From the NCBI RefSeq assembly GCF_040958095.1, contig NC_091175.1:25215047-25279046 (forward strand): DNA of 64,000 bases, given 5' to 3'. Of this stretch, positions 11,501-26,500 are shown piece after piece. The translations under genes were made by a program, and so were the position numbers. The DNA is from Procambarus clarkii (taxonomy: Eukaryota > Arthropoda > Malacostraca > Decapoda > Cambaridae). The notes below the pieces were generated by a model. That model did not search any database. It saw only the letters and a program-made list of their open reading frames with translations, and was not told the origin of the DNA. The stretch's first letter is position 1. The number at the start of each line of letters is the position of its first letter.

Positions 11501-14500
11501 GTAGGGCAGCAGGGTCGCCGGTGGTCAGTAGGGAAGCAGGGACACCAGTGGTCAGCAGGGCAGCAGGGACACCAGTGGTCAGCAGGGAAACAGGGACACC
11601 AGTGGTCAGTAAAGCAGCAGGGACACCAGTGGTTAGCAGGGCAGCAAGAACACCAATTGTCAGTAGGGAAGCAAAAACACCAGTAATCAGTAGGGAAGCA
11701 AAAACACCAGTGGTCAGTACGGCAGCAGGGACACCAGTGGTCAGTACGGCAGCAGAGACACCAGCGGTCAGCAGGGCAACAGAGACACCAGTTGTTAGTA
11801 AGGCAGCAGGGACATCACTGGTCAGAAGAGCAGCAGGGACACCAGTGGTCAGTAGGGCAACAGGGACACCAGTGGTCAGTAGGGCACCAGGGACACCAGT
11901 AGAGAAGCAAGGAACACCAGTGGTCAGTTGAACAGCAGCGACATGAGTGGTCAGTAGGGCAGCAGGGACACCAGTGGTAAGAAGGGAAGCCGGGACACCA
12001 GAGGACAGTAGGGCACCAGGGACACCAGTAGAGAAGCAAGGAACACCAGTGGTCAGTTGAACAGCAGGGACATTAGTGGTCAGTACAGCAGCAGGGACAC
12101 CAGTGGTCAGTAGGGCAGCAGGGACACCAGTGGTTAGAAGGGCAGCAGGGACACCAGTGGTCAGTAGGGAAACAGGGACATCAGTGGTGAGTACGGCAGC
12201 AGGTACACCAGTGGTAAGTACGGCAGCAGGGACACCAGTGGTCAGTACCGAAGCAGGGACACCATTGGTCAGTAGGGAAGCAGGGACACCAGTGGTCAGT
12301 AGGGCAGCAGAGACACCAATGGTCAGAAGAGCAACAGAGACACCAATGGTTATTAGGGCAGCAGGGACACCAGTTGTCAGTAAGGCAGAAGGGACACCAG
12401 TGGTCAATAGGGCAGCAGGGACACCAATGGTCAGTAGGGCAGCAGGGACACCATTGGTCAATAGGGCCGCAAGGACACCAGTTGTCAGTGGAGTAGCAGG
12501 GACACCAGTGGTCAGTAGGGCAGCAGGGACACCAGTGGTCAGTAAGGAAGCAGGAACACCAGTGGTCAGTATGGCAGCAGGGACACCAGTGGTCAAAAGG
12601 GCAGCAGGGATACCAGTGGTCAGTAGGGAAGCAAAAACACCAGTAGTCAGTAGAGGAGTAGGGACACCAGTGGTCAGTAAGGAAGGAGGGACACCAGTGG
12701 TCAGTAGGGCAACAGGGACACCAGTGGTCAGTAAGGAAGCAGGGACACCAGTGGTCAGTAGGGCAGCAGGAACACCAGTGGTCAAAAGGGCAGCAGGGAT
12801 GCCAGTGGTCAGTAGGGAAGCAAAAACACCAGTAGTCAGTAGAGGAGTAGGGACACCAGTGGTCAGTAAGGAAGGAGGGACACCAGTGGTCAGTAGGGCA
12901 GCAGGGACACCAGTGGTCAGTAGAGCAGCAGGGATACCAGTGGTCAGTAGGGAAGCAAAAACACCAGTGGTCAGCAGGGCAACAGTGACACCAGTGGTAA
13001 GTAGGGCAGCAGGGACACCAGTAGTCAACAAAGCATCAGGGACACCAATTGTCAGTAGGGAAGCAAAAATACCAGTGGTCAGTATGGAAGCAAAAACACC
13101 AGTGGTAAGTAGGGCAGCAGGGACACCAGTGGTCAGTAGGGCAACAGGGACATCAATGGTCAGAAGAGAAGCAGGGACACCAGTGGTCAGTAGGGCAGCA
13201 GGGACACCAGTGGTCAGTAGAGTAGCAGGGACATCAGTGGTCACTTGGGCAGCAGGGACATCAGTGGTCAGTAGGGCAGCAGGGACACCAGTGGTCATTA
13301 GGGCAGCAGGGACACCAGTGGTAAGAAGGGAAGCAGGGACACCAGTGGTCAGTAGGGCAGCAGGGACACCAGTGGTCAGTACGGCAGCAGGGACACCAGT
13401 GGTCAGTAGGGAAGCAGGGACATCAGTGGTCAGTACGGCAGCAGGGACACCAGTGGGCAGTAGGGAAGCAGGGACACCAGTGGTCAGTAGGGAAGCAGGG
13501 ACACCTGTGGTCAGTAGAGCAGCAGAGACACCAATGGTCAGTAGAGCAGCAGAGACACCAATGGTCAGTAGGGCAGCAGGGACACCTGTGGTCAGTAAGG
13601 CAGAAGGGACACCAGTGGTCAATAGGGCAGCAGGGACACCAATAGTCAGCAGGGCAGCAGGGACACCAGTGTTCAGTAGGTCAGAAGGGACACCAGGGGT
13701 CAGTAAGGCAGAAGGGACACCAGTGGTCAATAGGGCAGCAGGGACACCATTGGTCAATAGGGCCACAAGGACACCAGTTGTCAGTGGAGTTGAAGGGACA
13801 CCAGTGGTCAGTAGGGCAGAAGGGACACCAGTGGTCAGTAGGGCAGCAGGGCCTCAAGTGGTCAGTAAGGAAGCTAAAACCCCAGTGGTCAGTAGGGCAG
13901 CAGGGACACCAGTGGTCAGTAGGGAAGCAGGGACACCAGTGGTCAGTAGGGCAGCAGGGATACCAGTGGTCAGTAGGGCAGCAGGAATACCAGTGGTCAG
14001 TAGGGCAGCAGGGATACCAATGGTCAGTAGGGCAGCATGGACGCCAGTGGTCAGTAGGGAAGCAAAAACTGCAGTGGTCAGTAGGGCAGCAGGGTCACCG
14101 GTGGTCAGTAGGGAAGCAGGGACACCAGTGGTCAGCAGGGCAGCAGGGACACCAATTGTCAGCAGGGAAGTAAAAGCACCAGTGGTCAGAAGGGCAGCTG
14201 GGACACCAATGGTCAGTAGGGCAGCAGGGACACCAGTGGTCAGCAGGGAAACAGGGACACCAGTGGTCAGTAAAGCAGCAGGGACACCAGTGGTTAGCAG
14301 GGCAGCAAATGCACCAATTGTCAGTAGGGAAGCAAAAACACCAGTGATCAGTAGGGAAGCAAAAACACCAGTGGTCAGTACGGCAGCAGGGACACCAGTG
14401 GTCAGTAGGGCAGCAGGGACACCAGTGGTCAGTAGGGCAGCAGAGACACCAGCGGTCAGCAGGGCAACAGAGACACCAGTTGTTAGTAAGGCAGCAGGGA

Positions 14501-17500
14501 CATCACTGGTCAGAAGAGCAGCAGGGACACCAGTGGTAAATAGGGCAACAGGGACACCAGTGGTCAGTAGGGCAGCAGGGACACCAGTAGTCAGTAGAGA
14601 AGCAAGGAACTCCAGTGGTCAGTTGAGCAGCAGGGACATGAGTGGTCAGTAGGGCAGCAGGGACACCAGTGGTAAGAAGGGAAGCCGGGACACCAGAGGA
14701 CAGTAGGGCAGCAGCCGGGACACCAGGGGTTAGAAGGGCAGCAGGGACACCAGTGGTCAGTAGGGCAATAGGGACATCAGTGGTCAGTACGGCAGCAGGG
14801 ACACCAGTGGTCAGTAGGGCAGCAGGGACACCAGTGGTTAGAAGGGCAGCAGGGACACCAGTGGTCAATAGGGAAACAGGGACATCAGTGGTCAGTACGG
14901 CAGCAGGGGCACCAGCAGTCAGTAGGGCAGAAAGAACACCAGTGGTCAGTACGGCCGCAGGGACACCAGTGGTCAGTAGGGAAGCAGGGACACCAGTGGT
15001 CAGTACGGCAGCAGGGACACCAGTGGTCAGTAGGGAAGCAGGGACACCAGTGGTCAGTAAGGAAGCAGGGACACCAGTGGTCAGTAGGGCAGCAGGGACA
15101 CCAGTGGTCAAAAGGGCAGCAGGGATACCAGTGGTCAGTAAGGAAGCAAAAATACCAGTAGTCAGTAGAGGAGTAGGGACACCAGTGGTCAGTAAGGAAG
15201 GATTGACACCAGTGGTCATTAGGGCAGCAGGGACACCAGTGGTAAGAAGGGAAGCAGGGACACCAGTGGTCAGTAGAGCAGCAGGGATACCAGTGGTCAG
15301 TAGAGCAGCAGGGATACCAGTGGTCAGTAGAGCAGCAGGGATACCAGTGGTCAGTAGGGAAGCAAGAACACCAGTGGTCAGCAGGGCAACAGTGACACCA
15401 GTGGAAAGTAGGGCAGCAGGGACACCAGTAGTCAACAAAGCATCAGGGACACCAATTGTCAGTAGGGAAGCAAAAACACCAGTAGTCAGTAGGGAAGCAA
15501 AAACACCAGTGTAAGTAGGGCAGCAGGGACATCAATGGTCAGAGGAGAAGCAGGGACACCAGTGGTCAGTAGGGCAGCAGGGACACCAGTGGTCATTAGG
15601 GCAGCAGGGACACCAGTGGTAAGAAGGGAAGCAGGGACACCAGTGGTCAGTAGGGCAGCAGGGACACCAGTGGTCAGTTCGGTAGCAGGGACACCAGTGG
15701 TCAGTAGGGAAGCAGGGACACCAGTGGTCAGTACGGCAGTAGGGACACCAGTGGTCAGTAGGGAAGCAGGGACACCAGTGGTCAGTAGGGAAGCAGGGAC
15801 ACCAGTGGTCAGTAGAGCAGCAGAGACACCAATGGTCAGTAGAGCAGCAGAGACACCAATGGTCAGTAGGGCAGCAGGGACACCAGTGGTCAGTAAGGCA
15901 GAAGGGACACCAGTGGTCAATAGGGCAGCAGGGACACCAATAGTCAGTAGGGCAGCAGGGACACCAGTGTTCAGTAGGTCAGAAGGGACACCAGGGGTCA
16001 GTAAAGCAGAAGGGACACCAGTGGTCAATAGGGCAGCAGGGACACCATTGGTCAATAGGGCCGCAAGGACACCAGTTGTCAGTGGAGTTGAAGGGACACC
16101 AGTGGTCAGTAGGGAAGCAGGGACACCAGTGGTCAGTAGGGCAGCAGGGCCACAAGTGGTCAGTAGTGAAGCTAAAACCCCAGTGGTCAGTAGGGCAGCA
16201 GGGACACCAGTGGTCAGTAGGGAAGCAGGGACACCAGTGGTCAGTAGGGCAGCAGGGATACCAGTGGTCAGTAGGGCAGCAGGAATACCAGTGGTCAGTA
16301 GGGCAGCAGGGATACCAATGGTCAGTAGGGCAGCATGGACGCCAGTGGTCAGTAGGGAAGCAAAACCTGCAGTGGTCAGTAGGGCAGCAGGGTCACCGGT
16401 GGTCAGTAGGGAAGCAGGGACACCAGTGGTCAGCAGGGCAGCAGGGACACCAATTGTCAGTAGGGAAGTAAAAGCACCAGTGGTCAGAAGGGCAGCTGGG
16501 ACACCAATGGTCAGTTGGGCAGCAGGGACACCAGTGGTCAGCAGGGAAACAGGGACACCAGTGGTCAGTAAAGCAGCAGGGACACCAGTGGTTAGCAGGG
16601 CAGCAAAAACACCAATTGTCAGTAGGGAAGCAAAAACACCAGTGATCAGTAGGGAAGCAAAAACACCAGTGGTCAGTACGGCAGCAGGGACACCAGTGGT
16701 CAGTAGGGCAGCAGGGACACCAGTGGTCAGTAGGGCAGCAGAGACACCAGCGGTCAGCAGGGCAACAGAGACACCAGTTGTTAGTAAGGCAGCAGGGACA
16801 TCACTGGTCAGAAGAGCAGCAGGGACACCAGTGGTCAGTAGGGCAACAGGGACACCAGTGGTCAGTAGGGCAGCAGGGACACCAGTAGTCAGTAGAGAAG
16901 CAATGAACTCCAGTGGTCAGTTGAGCAGCAGGGACATGAGTGGTAAGTAGGGCAGCAGGGACACCAGTGGTAAGAAGGGAAGCCGGGACACCAGAGGACA
17001 GTAGGGCAGCAGCCGGGACACCAGGGGTTAGAAGGGCAGCAGGGACACCAGTGGTCAGTAGGGCAATAGGGACATCAGTGGTCAGTACGGCAGCAGGGAC
17101 ACCAGTGGTCAGTAGGGCAGCAGGGACACCAGTGGTTAGAAGGGCAGCAGGGACACCAGTGGTTAATAGGGAAACAGGGACATCAGTGGTCAGTACGGCA
17201 GCAGGGACACCAGTGGTCAGTAGGGCAGAAAGAACACCAGTGGTCAGTACGGCCGCAGGGACACCAGTGGTCAGTAGGGAAGCAGGGACACCAGTGGTCA
17301 GTACGGCAGCAGGGACACCAGTGGTCAGTAGGGAAGCAGGGACACCAGTGGTCAGTAAGGAAGCAGGGACACCAGTGGTCAGTAGGGCAGCAGGGACACC
17401 AGTGGTCAGTACGGCAGCAGGGACACCAGTGGTCAGTAGGGAAGCAGGGACACCAGTGGTCAGTACGGCAGTAGGGACACCAGTGGTCAGTAGGGAAGCA

Positions 17501-20500
17501 GGGACACCAGTGGTCAGTAGGGAAGCAGGGACACCAGTGGTCAGTAGAGCAGCAGAGACACCAATGGTCAGTAGAGCAGCAGAGACACCAATGGTCAGTA
17601 GGGCAGCAGGGACACCAGTGGTCAGTAAGGCAGAAGGGACACCAGTGGTCAATAGGGCAGCAGGGACACCAATAGTCAGTAGGGCAGCAGGGACACCAGT
17701 GTTCAGTAGGTCAGAAGGGACACCAGGGGTCAGTAAGGCAGAAGGGACACCAGTGGTCAATAGGGCAGCAGGGACACCATTGGTCAATAGGGCCGCAAGG
17801 ACACCAGTTGTCAGTGGAGTTGAAGGGACACCAGTGGTCAGTAGGGCAGCAGGGACACCAGTGGTCAGTAGGGCAGCAGGGCCACAAGTGGTCAGTAGTG
17901 AAGCTAAAACCCCAGTGGTCAGTAGGGCAGCAGGGACACCAGTGGTCAGTAGGGAAGCAGGGACACCAGTGGTCAGTAGGGCAGCAGGGATACCAGTGGT
18001 CAGTAGGGCAGCAGGAATACCAGTGGTCAGTAGGGCAGCAGGGATACCAATGGTCAGTAGGGCAGCATGGACGCCAGTGGTCAGTAGGGAAGCAAAAACT
18101 GCAGTGGTCAGTAGGGCAGCAGGGTCACCGGTGGTCAGTAGGGAAGCAGGGACACCAGTGGTCAGCAGGGCAGCAGGGACACCAATTGTCAGTAGGGAAG
18201 TAAAAGCACCAGTGGTCAGAAGGGCAGCTGGGACACCAATGGTCAGTAGGGCAGCAGGGACACCAGTGGTCAGCAGGGAAACAGGGACACCAGTGGTCAG
18301 TAAAGCAGCAGGGACACCAGTGGTTAGCAGGGCAGCAAATACACCAATTGTCAGTAGGGAAGCAAAAACACCAGTGATCAGTAGGGAAGCAAAAACACCA
18401 GTGGTCAGTACGGCAGCAGGGACACCAGTGGTCAGTAGGGCAGCAGGGACACCAGTGGTCAGTAGGGCAGCAGAGACACCAGCGGTAAGCAGGGCAACAG
18501 AGACACCAGTTGTTAGTAAGGCAGCAGGGACATCACTGGTCAGAAGAGCAGCAGGGACACCAGTGGTAAATAGGGCAACAGGGACACCAGTGGTCAGTAG
18601 GGCAGCAGGGACACCAGTAGTCAGTAGAGAAGCAAGGAACTCCAGTGGTCAGTTGAGCAGCAGGGACATGAGTGGTCAGTAGGGCAGCAGGGACACCAGT
18701 GGTAAGAAGGGAAGCCGGGACACCAGAGGACAGTAGGGCAGCAGCCGGGACACCAGGGGTTAGAAGGGCAGCAGGGACACCAGTGGTCAGTAGGGCAATA
18801 GGGACATCAGTGGTCAGTACGGCAGCAGGGACACCAGTGGTCAGTAGGGCAGCAGGGACACCAGTGGTTAGAAGGGCAGCAGGGACACCAGTGGTCAATA
18901 GGGAAACAGGGACATCAGTGGTCAGTACGGCAGCAGGGGCACCAGCGGTCAGTAGGGCAGAAAGAACACCAGTGGTCAGTACGGCCGCAGGGACACCAGT
19001 GGTCAGTAGGGAAGCAGGGACACCAGTGGTCAGTACGGCAGCAGGGACACCAGTGGTCAGTAGGGAAGCAGGGACACCAGTGGTCAGTAAGGAAGCAGGG
19101 ACACCAGTGGTCAGTAGGGCAGCAGGGACACCAGTGGTCAAAAGGGCAGCAGGGATACCAGTGGTCAGTAAGGAAGCAAAAATACCAGTAGTCAGTAGAG
19201 GAGTAGGGACACCAGTGGTCAGTAAGGAAGGATTGACACCAGTGGTCATAAGGGCAGCAGGGACACCAGTGGTAAGAAGGGAAGCAGGGACACCAGTGGT
19301 CAGTAGAGCAGCAGGGATACCAGTGGTCAGTAGAGCAGCAGGGATACCAGTGGTCAGCAGAGCAGCAGGGATACCAGTGGTCAGTAGGGAAGCAAAAACA
19401 CCAGTGGTCAGCAGGGCAACAGTGACACCAGTGGAAAGTAGGGCAGCAGGGACACCAGTAGTCAACAAAGCATCAGGGACACCAATTGTCAGTAGGGAAG
19501 CAAAAACACCAGTAGTCAGTAGGGAAGCAAAAACACCAGTGTAAGTAGGGCAGCAGGGACATCAATGGTCAGAGGAGAAGCAGGGACACCAGTGGTCAGT
19601 AGGGCAGCAGGGACACCAGTGGTCATTAGGGCAGCAGGGACACCAGTGGTAAGAAGGGAAGCAGGGACACCAGTGGTCAGTAGGGCAGCAGGGACACCAG
19701 TGGTCAGTTCGGTAGCAGGGACACCAGTGGTCAGTAGGGAAGCAGGGACACCAGTGGTCAGTACGGCAGTAGGGACACCAGTGGTCAGTAGGGAAGCAGG
19801 GACACCAGTGGTCAGTAGGGAAGCAGGGACACCAGTGGTCAGTAGAGCAGCAGAGACACCAATGGTCAGTAGAGCAGCAGAGACACCAATGGTCAGTAGG
19901 GCAGCAGGGACACCAGTGGTCAGTAAGGCAGAAGGGACACCAGTGGTCAATAGGGCAGCAGGGACACCAATAGTCAGTAGGGCAGCAGGGACACCAGTGT
20001 TCAGTAGGTCAGAAGGGACACCAGGGGTCAGTAAAGCAGAAGGGACACCAGTGGTCAATAGGGCAGCAGGGACACCATTGGTCAATAGGGCCGCAAGGAC
20101 ACCAGTTGTCAGTGGAGTTGAAGGGACACCAGTGGTCAGTAGGGAAGCAGGGACACCAGTGGTCAGTAGGGCAGCAGGGCCACAAGTGGTCAGTAGTGAA
20201 GCTAAAACCCCAGTGGTCAGTAGGGCAGCAGGGACACCAGTGGTCAGTAGGGAAGCAGGGACACCAGTGGTCAGTAGGGCAGCAGGGATACCAGTGGTCA
20301 GTAGGGCAGCAGGAATACCAGTGGTCAGTAGGGCAGCAGGGATACCAATGGTCAGTAGGGCAGCATGGACGCCAGTGGTCAGTAGGGAAGCAAAAACTGC
20401 AGTGGTCAGTAGGGCAGCAGGGTCACCGGTGGTCAGTAGGGAAGCAGGGACACCAGTGGTCAGCAGGGCAGCAGGGACACCAATTGTCAGTAGGGAAGTA

Positions 20501-23500
20501 AAAGCACCAGTGGTCAGAAGGGCAGCTGGGACACCAATGGTCAGTTGGGCAGCAGGGACACCAGTGGTCAGCAGGGAAACAGGGACACCAGTGGTCAGTA
20601 AAGCAGCAGGGACACCAGTGGTTAGCAGGGCAGCAAAAACACCAATTGTCAGTAGGGAAGCAAAAACACCAGTGATCAGTAGGGAAGCAAAAACACCAGT
20701 GGTCAGTACGGCAGCAGGGACACCAGTGGTCAGTAGAGCAGCAGGGACACCAGTGGTCAGTAGGGCAGCAGAGACACCAGCGGTCAGCAGGGCAACAGAG
20801 ACACCAGTTGTTAGTAAGGCAGCAGGGACATCACTGGTCAGAAGAGCAGCAGGGACACCAGTGGTCAGTAGGGCAACAGGGACACCAGTGGTCAGTAGGG
20901 CAGCAGGGACACCAGTAGTCAGTAGAGAAGCAATGAACTCCAGTGGTCAGTTGAGCAGCAGGGACATGAGTGGTAAGTAGGGCAGCAGGGACACCAGTGG
21001 TAAGAAGGGAAGCCGGGACACCAGAGGACAGTAGGGCAGCAGCCGGGACACCAGGGGTTAGAAGGGCAGCAGGGACACCAGTGGTCAGTAGGGCAATAGG
21101 GACATCAGTGGTCAGTACGGCAGCAGGGACACCAGTGGTCAGTAGGGCAGCAGGGACACCAGTGGTTAGAAGGGCAGCAGGGACACCAGTGGTCAATAGG
21201 GAAACAGGGACATCAGTGGTCAGTACGGCAGCAGGGACACCAGTGGTCAGTAGGGCAGAAAGAACACCAGTGGTCAGTACGGCCGCAGGGACACCAGTGG
21301 TCAGTAGGGAAGCAGGGACACCAGTGGTCAGTACGGCAGCAGGGACACCAGTGGTCAGTAGGGAAGCAGGGACACCAGTGGTCAGTAAGGAAGCAGGGAC
21401 ACCAGTGGTCAGTAGGGCAGCAGGGACACCAGTGGTCAGTACGGCAGCAGGGACACCAGTGGTCAGTAGGGAAGCAGGGACACCAGTGGTCAGTACGGCA
21501 GTAGGGACACCAGTGGTCAGTAGGGAAGCAGGGGCACCAGTGGTCAGTAGGGAAGCAGGGACACCAGTGGTCAGTAGAGCAGCAGAGACACCAATGGTCA
21601 GTAGAGCAGCAGAGACACCAATGGTCAGTAGGGCAGCAGGGACACCAGTGGTCAGTAAGGCAGAAGGGACACCAGTGGTCAATAGGGCAGCAGGGACACC
21701 AATAGTCAGTAGGGCAGCAGGGACACCAGTGTTCAGTAGGTCAGAAGGGACACCAGGGGTCAGTAAGGCAGAAGGGACACCAGTGGTCAATAGGGCAGCA
21801 GGGACACCATTGGTCAATAGGGCCACAAGGACACCAGTTGTCAGTGGAGTTGAAGGGACACCAGTGGTCAGTAGGGCAGCAGGGACACCAGTGGTCAGTA
21901 GGGCAGCAGGGCCACAAGTGGTCAGTAGTGAAGCTAAAACCCCAGTGGTCAGTAGGGCAGCAGGGACACCAGTGGTCAGTAGGGAAGCAGGGACACCAGT
22001 GGTCAGTAGGGCAGCAGGGATACCAGTGGTCAGTAGGGCAGCAGGAATACCAGTGGTCAGTAGGGCAGCAGGGATACCAATGGTCAGTAGGGTAGCATGG
22101 ACGCCAGTGGTCAGTAGGGAAGCAAAAACTGCAGTGGTCAGTAGGGCAGCAGGGTCACCGGTGGTCAGTAGGGAAGCAGGGACACCAGTGGTCAGCAGGG
22201 CAGCAGGGACACCAATTGTCAGTAGGGAAGTAAAAGCACCAGTGGTCAGAAGGGCAGCTGGGACACCAATGGTCAGTAGGGCAGCAGGGACACCAGTGGT
22301 CAGCAGGGAAACAGGGACACCAGTGGTCAGTAAAGCAGCAGGGACACCAGTGGTTAGCAGGGCAGCAAATACACCAATTGTCAGTAGGGAAGCAAAAACA
22401 CCAGTGATCAGTAGGGAAGCAAAAACACCAGTGGTCAGTACGGCAGCAGGGACACCAGTGGTCAGTAGGGCAGCAGGGACACCAGTGGTCAGTAGGGCAA
22501 CAGAGACACCAGTTGTTAGTAAGGCAGCAGGGACATCACTGGTCAGAAGAGCAGCAGGGACACCAGTGGTAAATAGGGCAACAGGGACACCAGTGGTCAG
22601 TAGGGCAGCAGGGACACCAGTAGTCAGTAGAGAAGCAAGGAACTCCAGTGGTCAGTTGAGCAGCAGGGACATGAGTGGTCAGTAGGGCAGCAGGGACACC
22701 AGTGGTAAGAAGGGAAGCCGGGACACCAGAGGACAGTAGGGCAGCAGCCGGGACACCAGGGGTTAGAAGGGCAGCAGGGACACCAGTGGTCAGTAGGGCA
22801 ATAGGGACATCAGTGGTCAGTACGGCAGCAGGGACACCAGTGGTCAGTAGGGCAGCAGGGACACCAGTGGTTAGAAGGGCAGCAGGGACACCAGTGGTCA
22901 ATAGGGAAACAGGGACATCAGTGGTCAGTACGGCAGCAGGGGCACCAGCGGTCAGTAGGGCAGAAAGAACACCAGTGGTCAGTACGGCCGCAGGGACACC
23001 AGTGGTCAGTAGGGAAGCAGGGACACCAGTGGTCAGTACGGCAGCAGGGACACCAGTGGTCAGTAGGGAAGCAGGGACACCAGTGGTCAGTAAGGAAGCA
23101 GGGACACCAGTGGTCAGTAGGGCAGCAGGGACACCAGTGGTCAAAAAGGCAACAGGGATACCAGTGGTCAGTAAGGAAGCAAAAATACCAGTAGTCAGTA
23201 GAGGAGTAGGGACACCAGTGGTCAGTAAGGAAGGAGGGACACCAGTGGTCATTAGGGCAGCAGGGACACCAGTGGTAAGAAGGTAAGCAGGGACACCAGT
23301 GGTCAGTAGAGCAGCAGGGATACCAGTGGTCAGTAGAGCAGCAGGGATACCAGTGGTCAGTAGAGCAGCAGGGATACCAGTGGTCAGTAGGGAAGCAAAA
23401 ACACCAGTGGTCAGCAGGGCAACAGTGACACCAGTGGAAAGTAGGGCAGCAGGGACACCAGTAGTCAACAAAGCATCAGGGACACCAATTGTCAGTAGGG

Positions 23501-26500
23501 AAGCAAAAACACCAGTAGTCAGTAGGGAAGCAAAAACACCAGTGTAAGTAGGGCAGCAGGGACATCAATGGTCAGAGGAGAAGCAGGGACACCAGTGGTC
23601 AGTAGGGCAGCAGGGACACCAGTGGTCATTAGGGCAGCAGGGACACCAGTGGTAAGAAGGGAAGCAGGGACACCAGTGGTCAGTAGGGCAGCAGGGACAC
23701 CAGTGGTCAGTTCGGCAGCAGGGACACCAGTGGTCAGTAGGGAAGCAGGGACACCAGTGGTCAGTACGGCAGTAGGGACACCAGTGGTCAGTAGGGAAGC
23801 AGGGACACCAGTGGTCAGTAGGGAAGCAGGGACACCACTGGTCAGTAGAGCAGCAGAGACACCAATGGTCAGTAGAGCAGCAGAGACACCAATGGTCAGT
23901 AGGGCAGCAGGGACACCAGTGGTCAGTAAGGCAGAAGGGACACCAGTGGTCAATAGGGCAGCATGGACACCAATAGTCAGTAGGGCAGCAGGGACACCAG
24001 TGTTCAGTAGGTCAGAAGGGACACCAGGGGTCAGTAAAGCAGAAGGGACACCAGTGGTCAATAGGGCAGCAGGGACACCATTGGTCAATAGGGCCGCAAG
24101 GACACCAGTTGTCAGTGGAGTTGAAGGGACACCAGTGGTCAGTAGGGAAGCAGGGACACCAGTGGTCAGTAGGGCAGCAGGGCCACAAGTGGTCAGTAGT
24201 GAAGCTAAAACCCCAGTGGTCAGTAGGGCAGCAGGGACACCAGTGGTCAGTAGGGAAGCAGGGACACCAGTGGTCAGTAGGGCAGCAGGGATACCAGTGG
24301 TCAGTAGGGCAGCAGGAATACCAGTGGTCAGTAGGGCAGCAGGGATACCAATGGTCAGTAGGGCAGCATGGACGCCAGTGGTCAGTAGGGAAGCAAAAAC
24401 TGCAGTGGTCAGTAGGGCAGCAGGGTCACCGGTGGTCAGTAGAAAAGCAGGGACACCAGTGGTCAGCAGGGCAGCAGGGACAGCAATTGTCAGTAGGGAA
24501 GTAAAAGCACCAGTGGTCAGAAGGGCAGCTGGGACACCAATGGTCAGTTGGGCAGCAGGGACACCAGTGGTCAGCAGGGAAACAGGGACACCAGTGGTCA
24601 GTAAAGCAGCAGGGACACCAGTGGTTAGCAGGGCAGCAAAAACACCAATTGTCAGTAGGGAAGCAAAAACACCAGTGATCAGTAGGGAAGCAAAAACACC
24701 AGTGGTCAGTACGGCAGCAGGGACACCAGTGGTCAGTAGGGCAGCAGGGACACCAGTGGTCAGTAGGGCAGCAGAGACACCAGCGGTCAGCAGGGCAACA
24801 GAGACACCAGTTGTTAGTAAGGCAGCAGGGACATCACTGGTCAGAAGAGCAGCAGGGACACCAGTGGTCAGTAGGGCAACAGGGACACCAGTGGTCAGTA
24901 GGGCAGCAGGGACACCAGTAGTCAGTAGAGAAGCAATGAACTCCAGTGGTCAGTTGAGCAGCAGGGACATGAGTGGTAAGTAGGGCAGCAGGGACACCAG
25001 TGGTAAGAAGGGAAGCCGGGACACCAGAGGACAGTAGGGCAGCAGCCGGGACACCAGGGGTTAGAAGGGCAGCAGGGACACCAGTGGTCAGTAGGGCAAT
25101 AGGGACATCAGTGGTCAGTACGGCAGCAGGGACACCAGTGGTCAGTAGGGCAGCAGGGACACCAGTGGTTAGAAGGGCAGCAGGGACACCAGTGGTCAAT
25201 AGGGAAACAGGGACATCAGTGGTCAGTACGGCAGCAGGGACACCAGTGGTCAGTAGGGCAGAAAGAACACCAGTGGTCAGTACGGCCGCAGGGACACCAG
25301 TGGTCAGTAGGGAAGCAGGGACACCAGTGGTCAGTACGGCAGCAGGGACACCAGTGGTCAGTAGGGAAGCAGGGACACCAGTGGTCAGTAAGGAAGCAGG
25401 GACACCAGTGGTCAGTAGGGCAGCAGGGACACCAGTGGTCAAAAGGGCAGCATTGATACCAGTGGTCAGTAAGGAAGCAAAAATACCAGTAGTCAGTAGA
25501 GGAGTAGGGACACCAGTGGTCAGTAAGGAAGGAGGGACACCAGTGGTCATTAGGGCAGCAGGGACACCAGTGGTAAGAAGGGAAGCAGGGACACCAATGG
25601 TCAGTAGAGCAGGTGGGATACCAGTGGTCAGTAGGGAAGCAAAAACACCAGTGGTCAGCAGGGCAACAGTGACACCAGTGGTAAGTAGGGCAGCAGGGAC
25701 ACCAGTAGTCAACAAAGCATCAGGGACACCAATTGTCAGTAGGGAAGCAAAAACACCAGTGGTCAGTAGGGAAGCAAAAACACCAGTGTAAGTAGGGCAG
25801 CAGGGACATCAATGGTCAGAGGAGAAGCAGGGACACCAGTGGTCAGTAGGGCAGCAGGGACACCAGTGGTCATTAGGGCAGCAGGGACACCAGTGGTAAG
25901 AAGGGAAGCAGGGACACCAGTGGTCAGTAGGGCAGCAGGGACACCAGTGGTCAGTACGGCAGCAGGGACACCAGTGGTCATTAGGGAAGCAGGGACACCA
26001 GTTGTCAGTACGGCAGTAGGGACACCAGAGGTCAGTCGGGAAGCAGGGACACCAGTGGTCAGTAGGGAAGCAGGGACACCAGTGGTCAGTAGAGCAGCAG
26101 AGACACCAATGGTCAGTAGAGCAGCAGAGACACCATTGGTCAGTAGGGCAGCAGGGACACCAGTGGTCAGTAAGGCAGAAGGGACACCAGTGGTCAATAG
26201 GGCAGCAGGGACACCAATAGTCAGTAGGGCAGCAGGGACACCAGTGTTCAGTAGGTCAGAAGGGACACCAGGGGTCAGTAAGGCAGAAGGGACACCAGTG
26301 GTCAATAGGGCAGCAGGGACACCATTGGTCAATAGGGCCGCAAGGACACCAGTTGTCAGTGGAGTTGAAGGGACACCAGTGGTCAGTAGGGCAGCAGGGA
26401 CACCAGTGGTCAGTAGGGCAGCAGGGCCACAAGTGGTCAGTAGTGAAGCTAAAACCCCAGTGGTCAGTAGGGCAGCAGGGACACCAGTGGTCAGTAGGGA

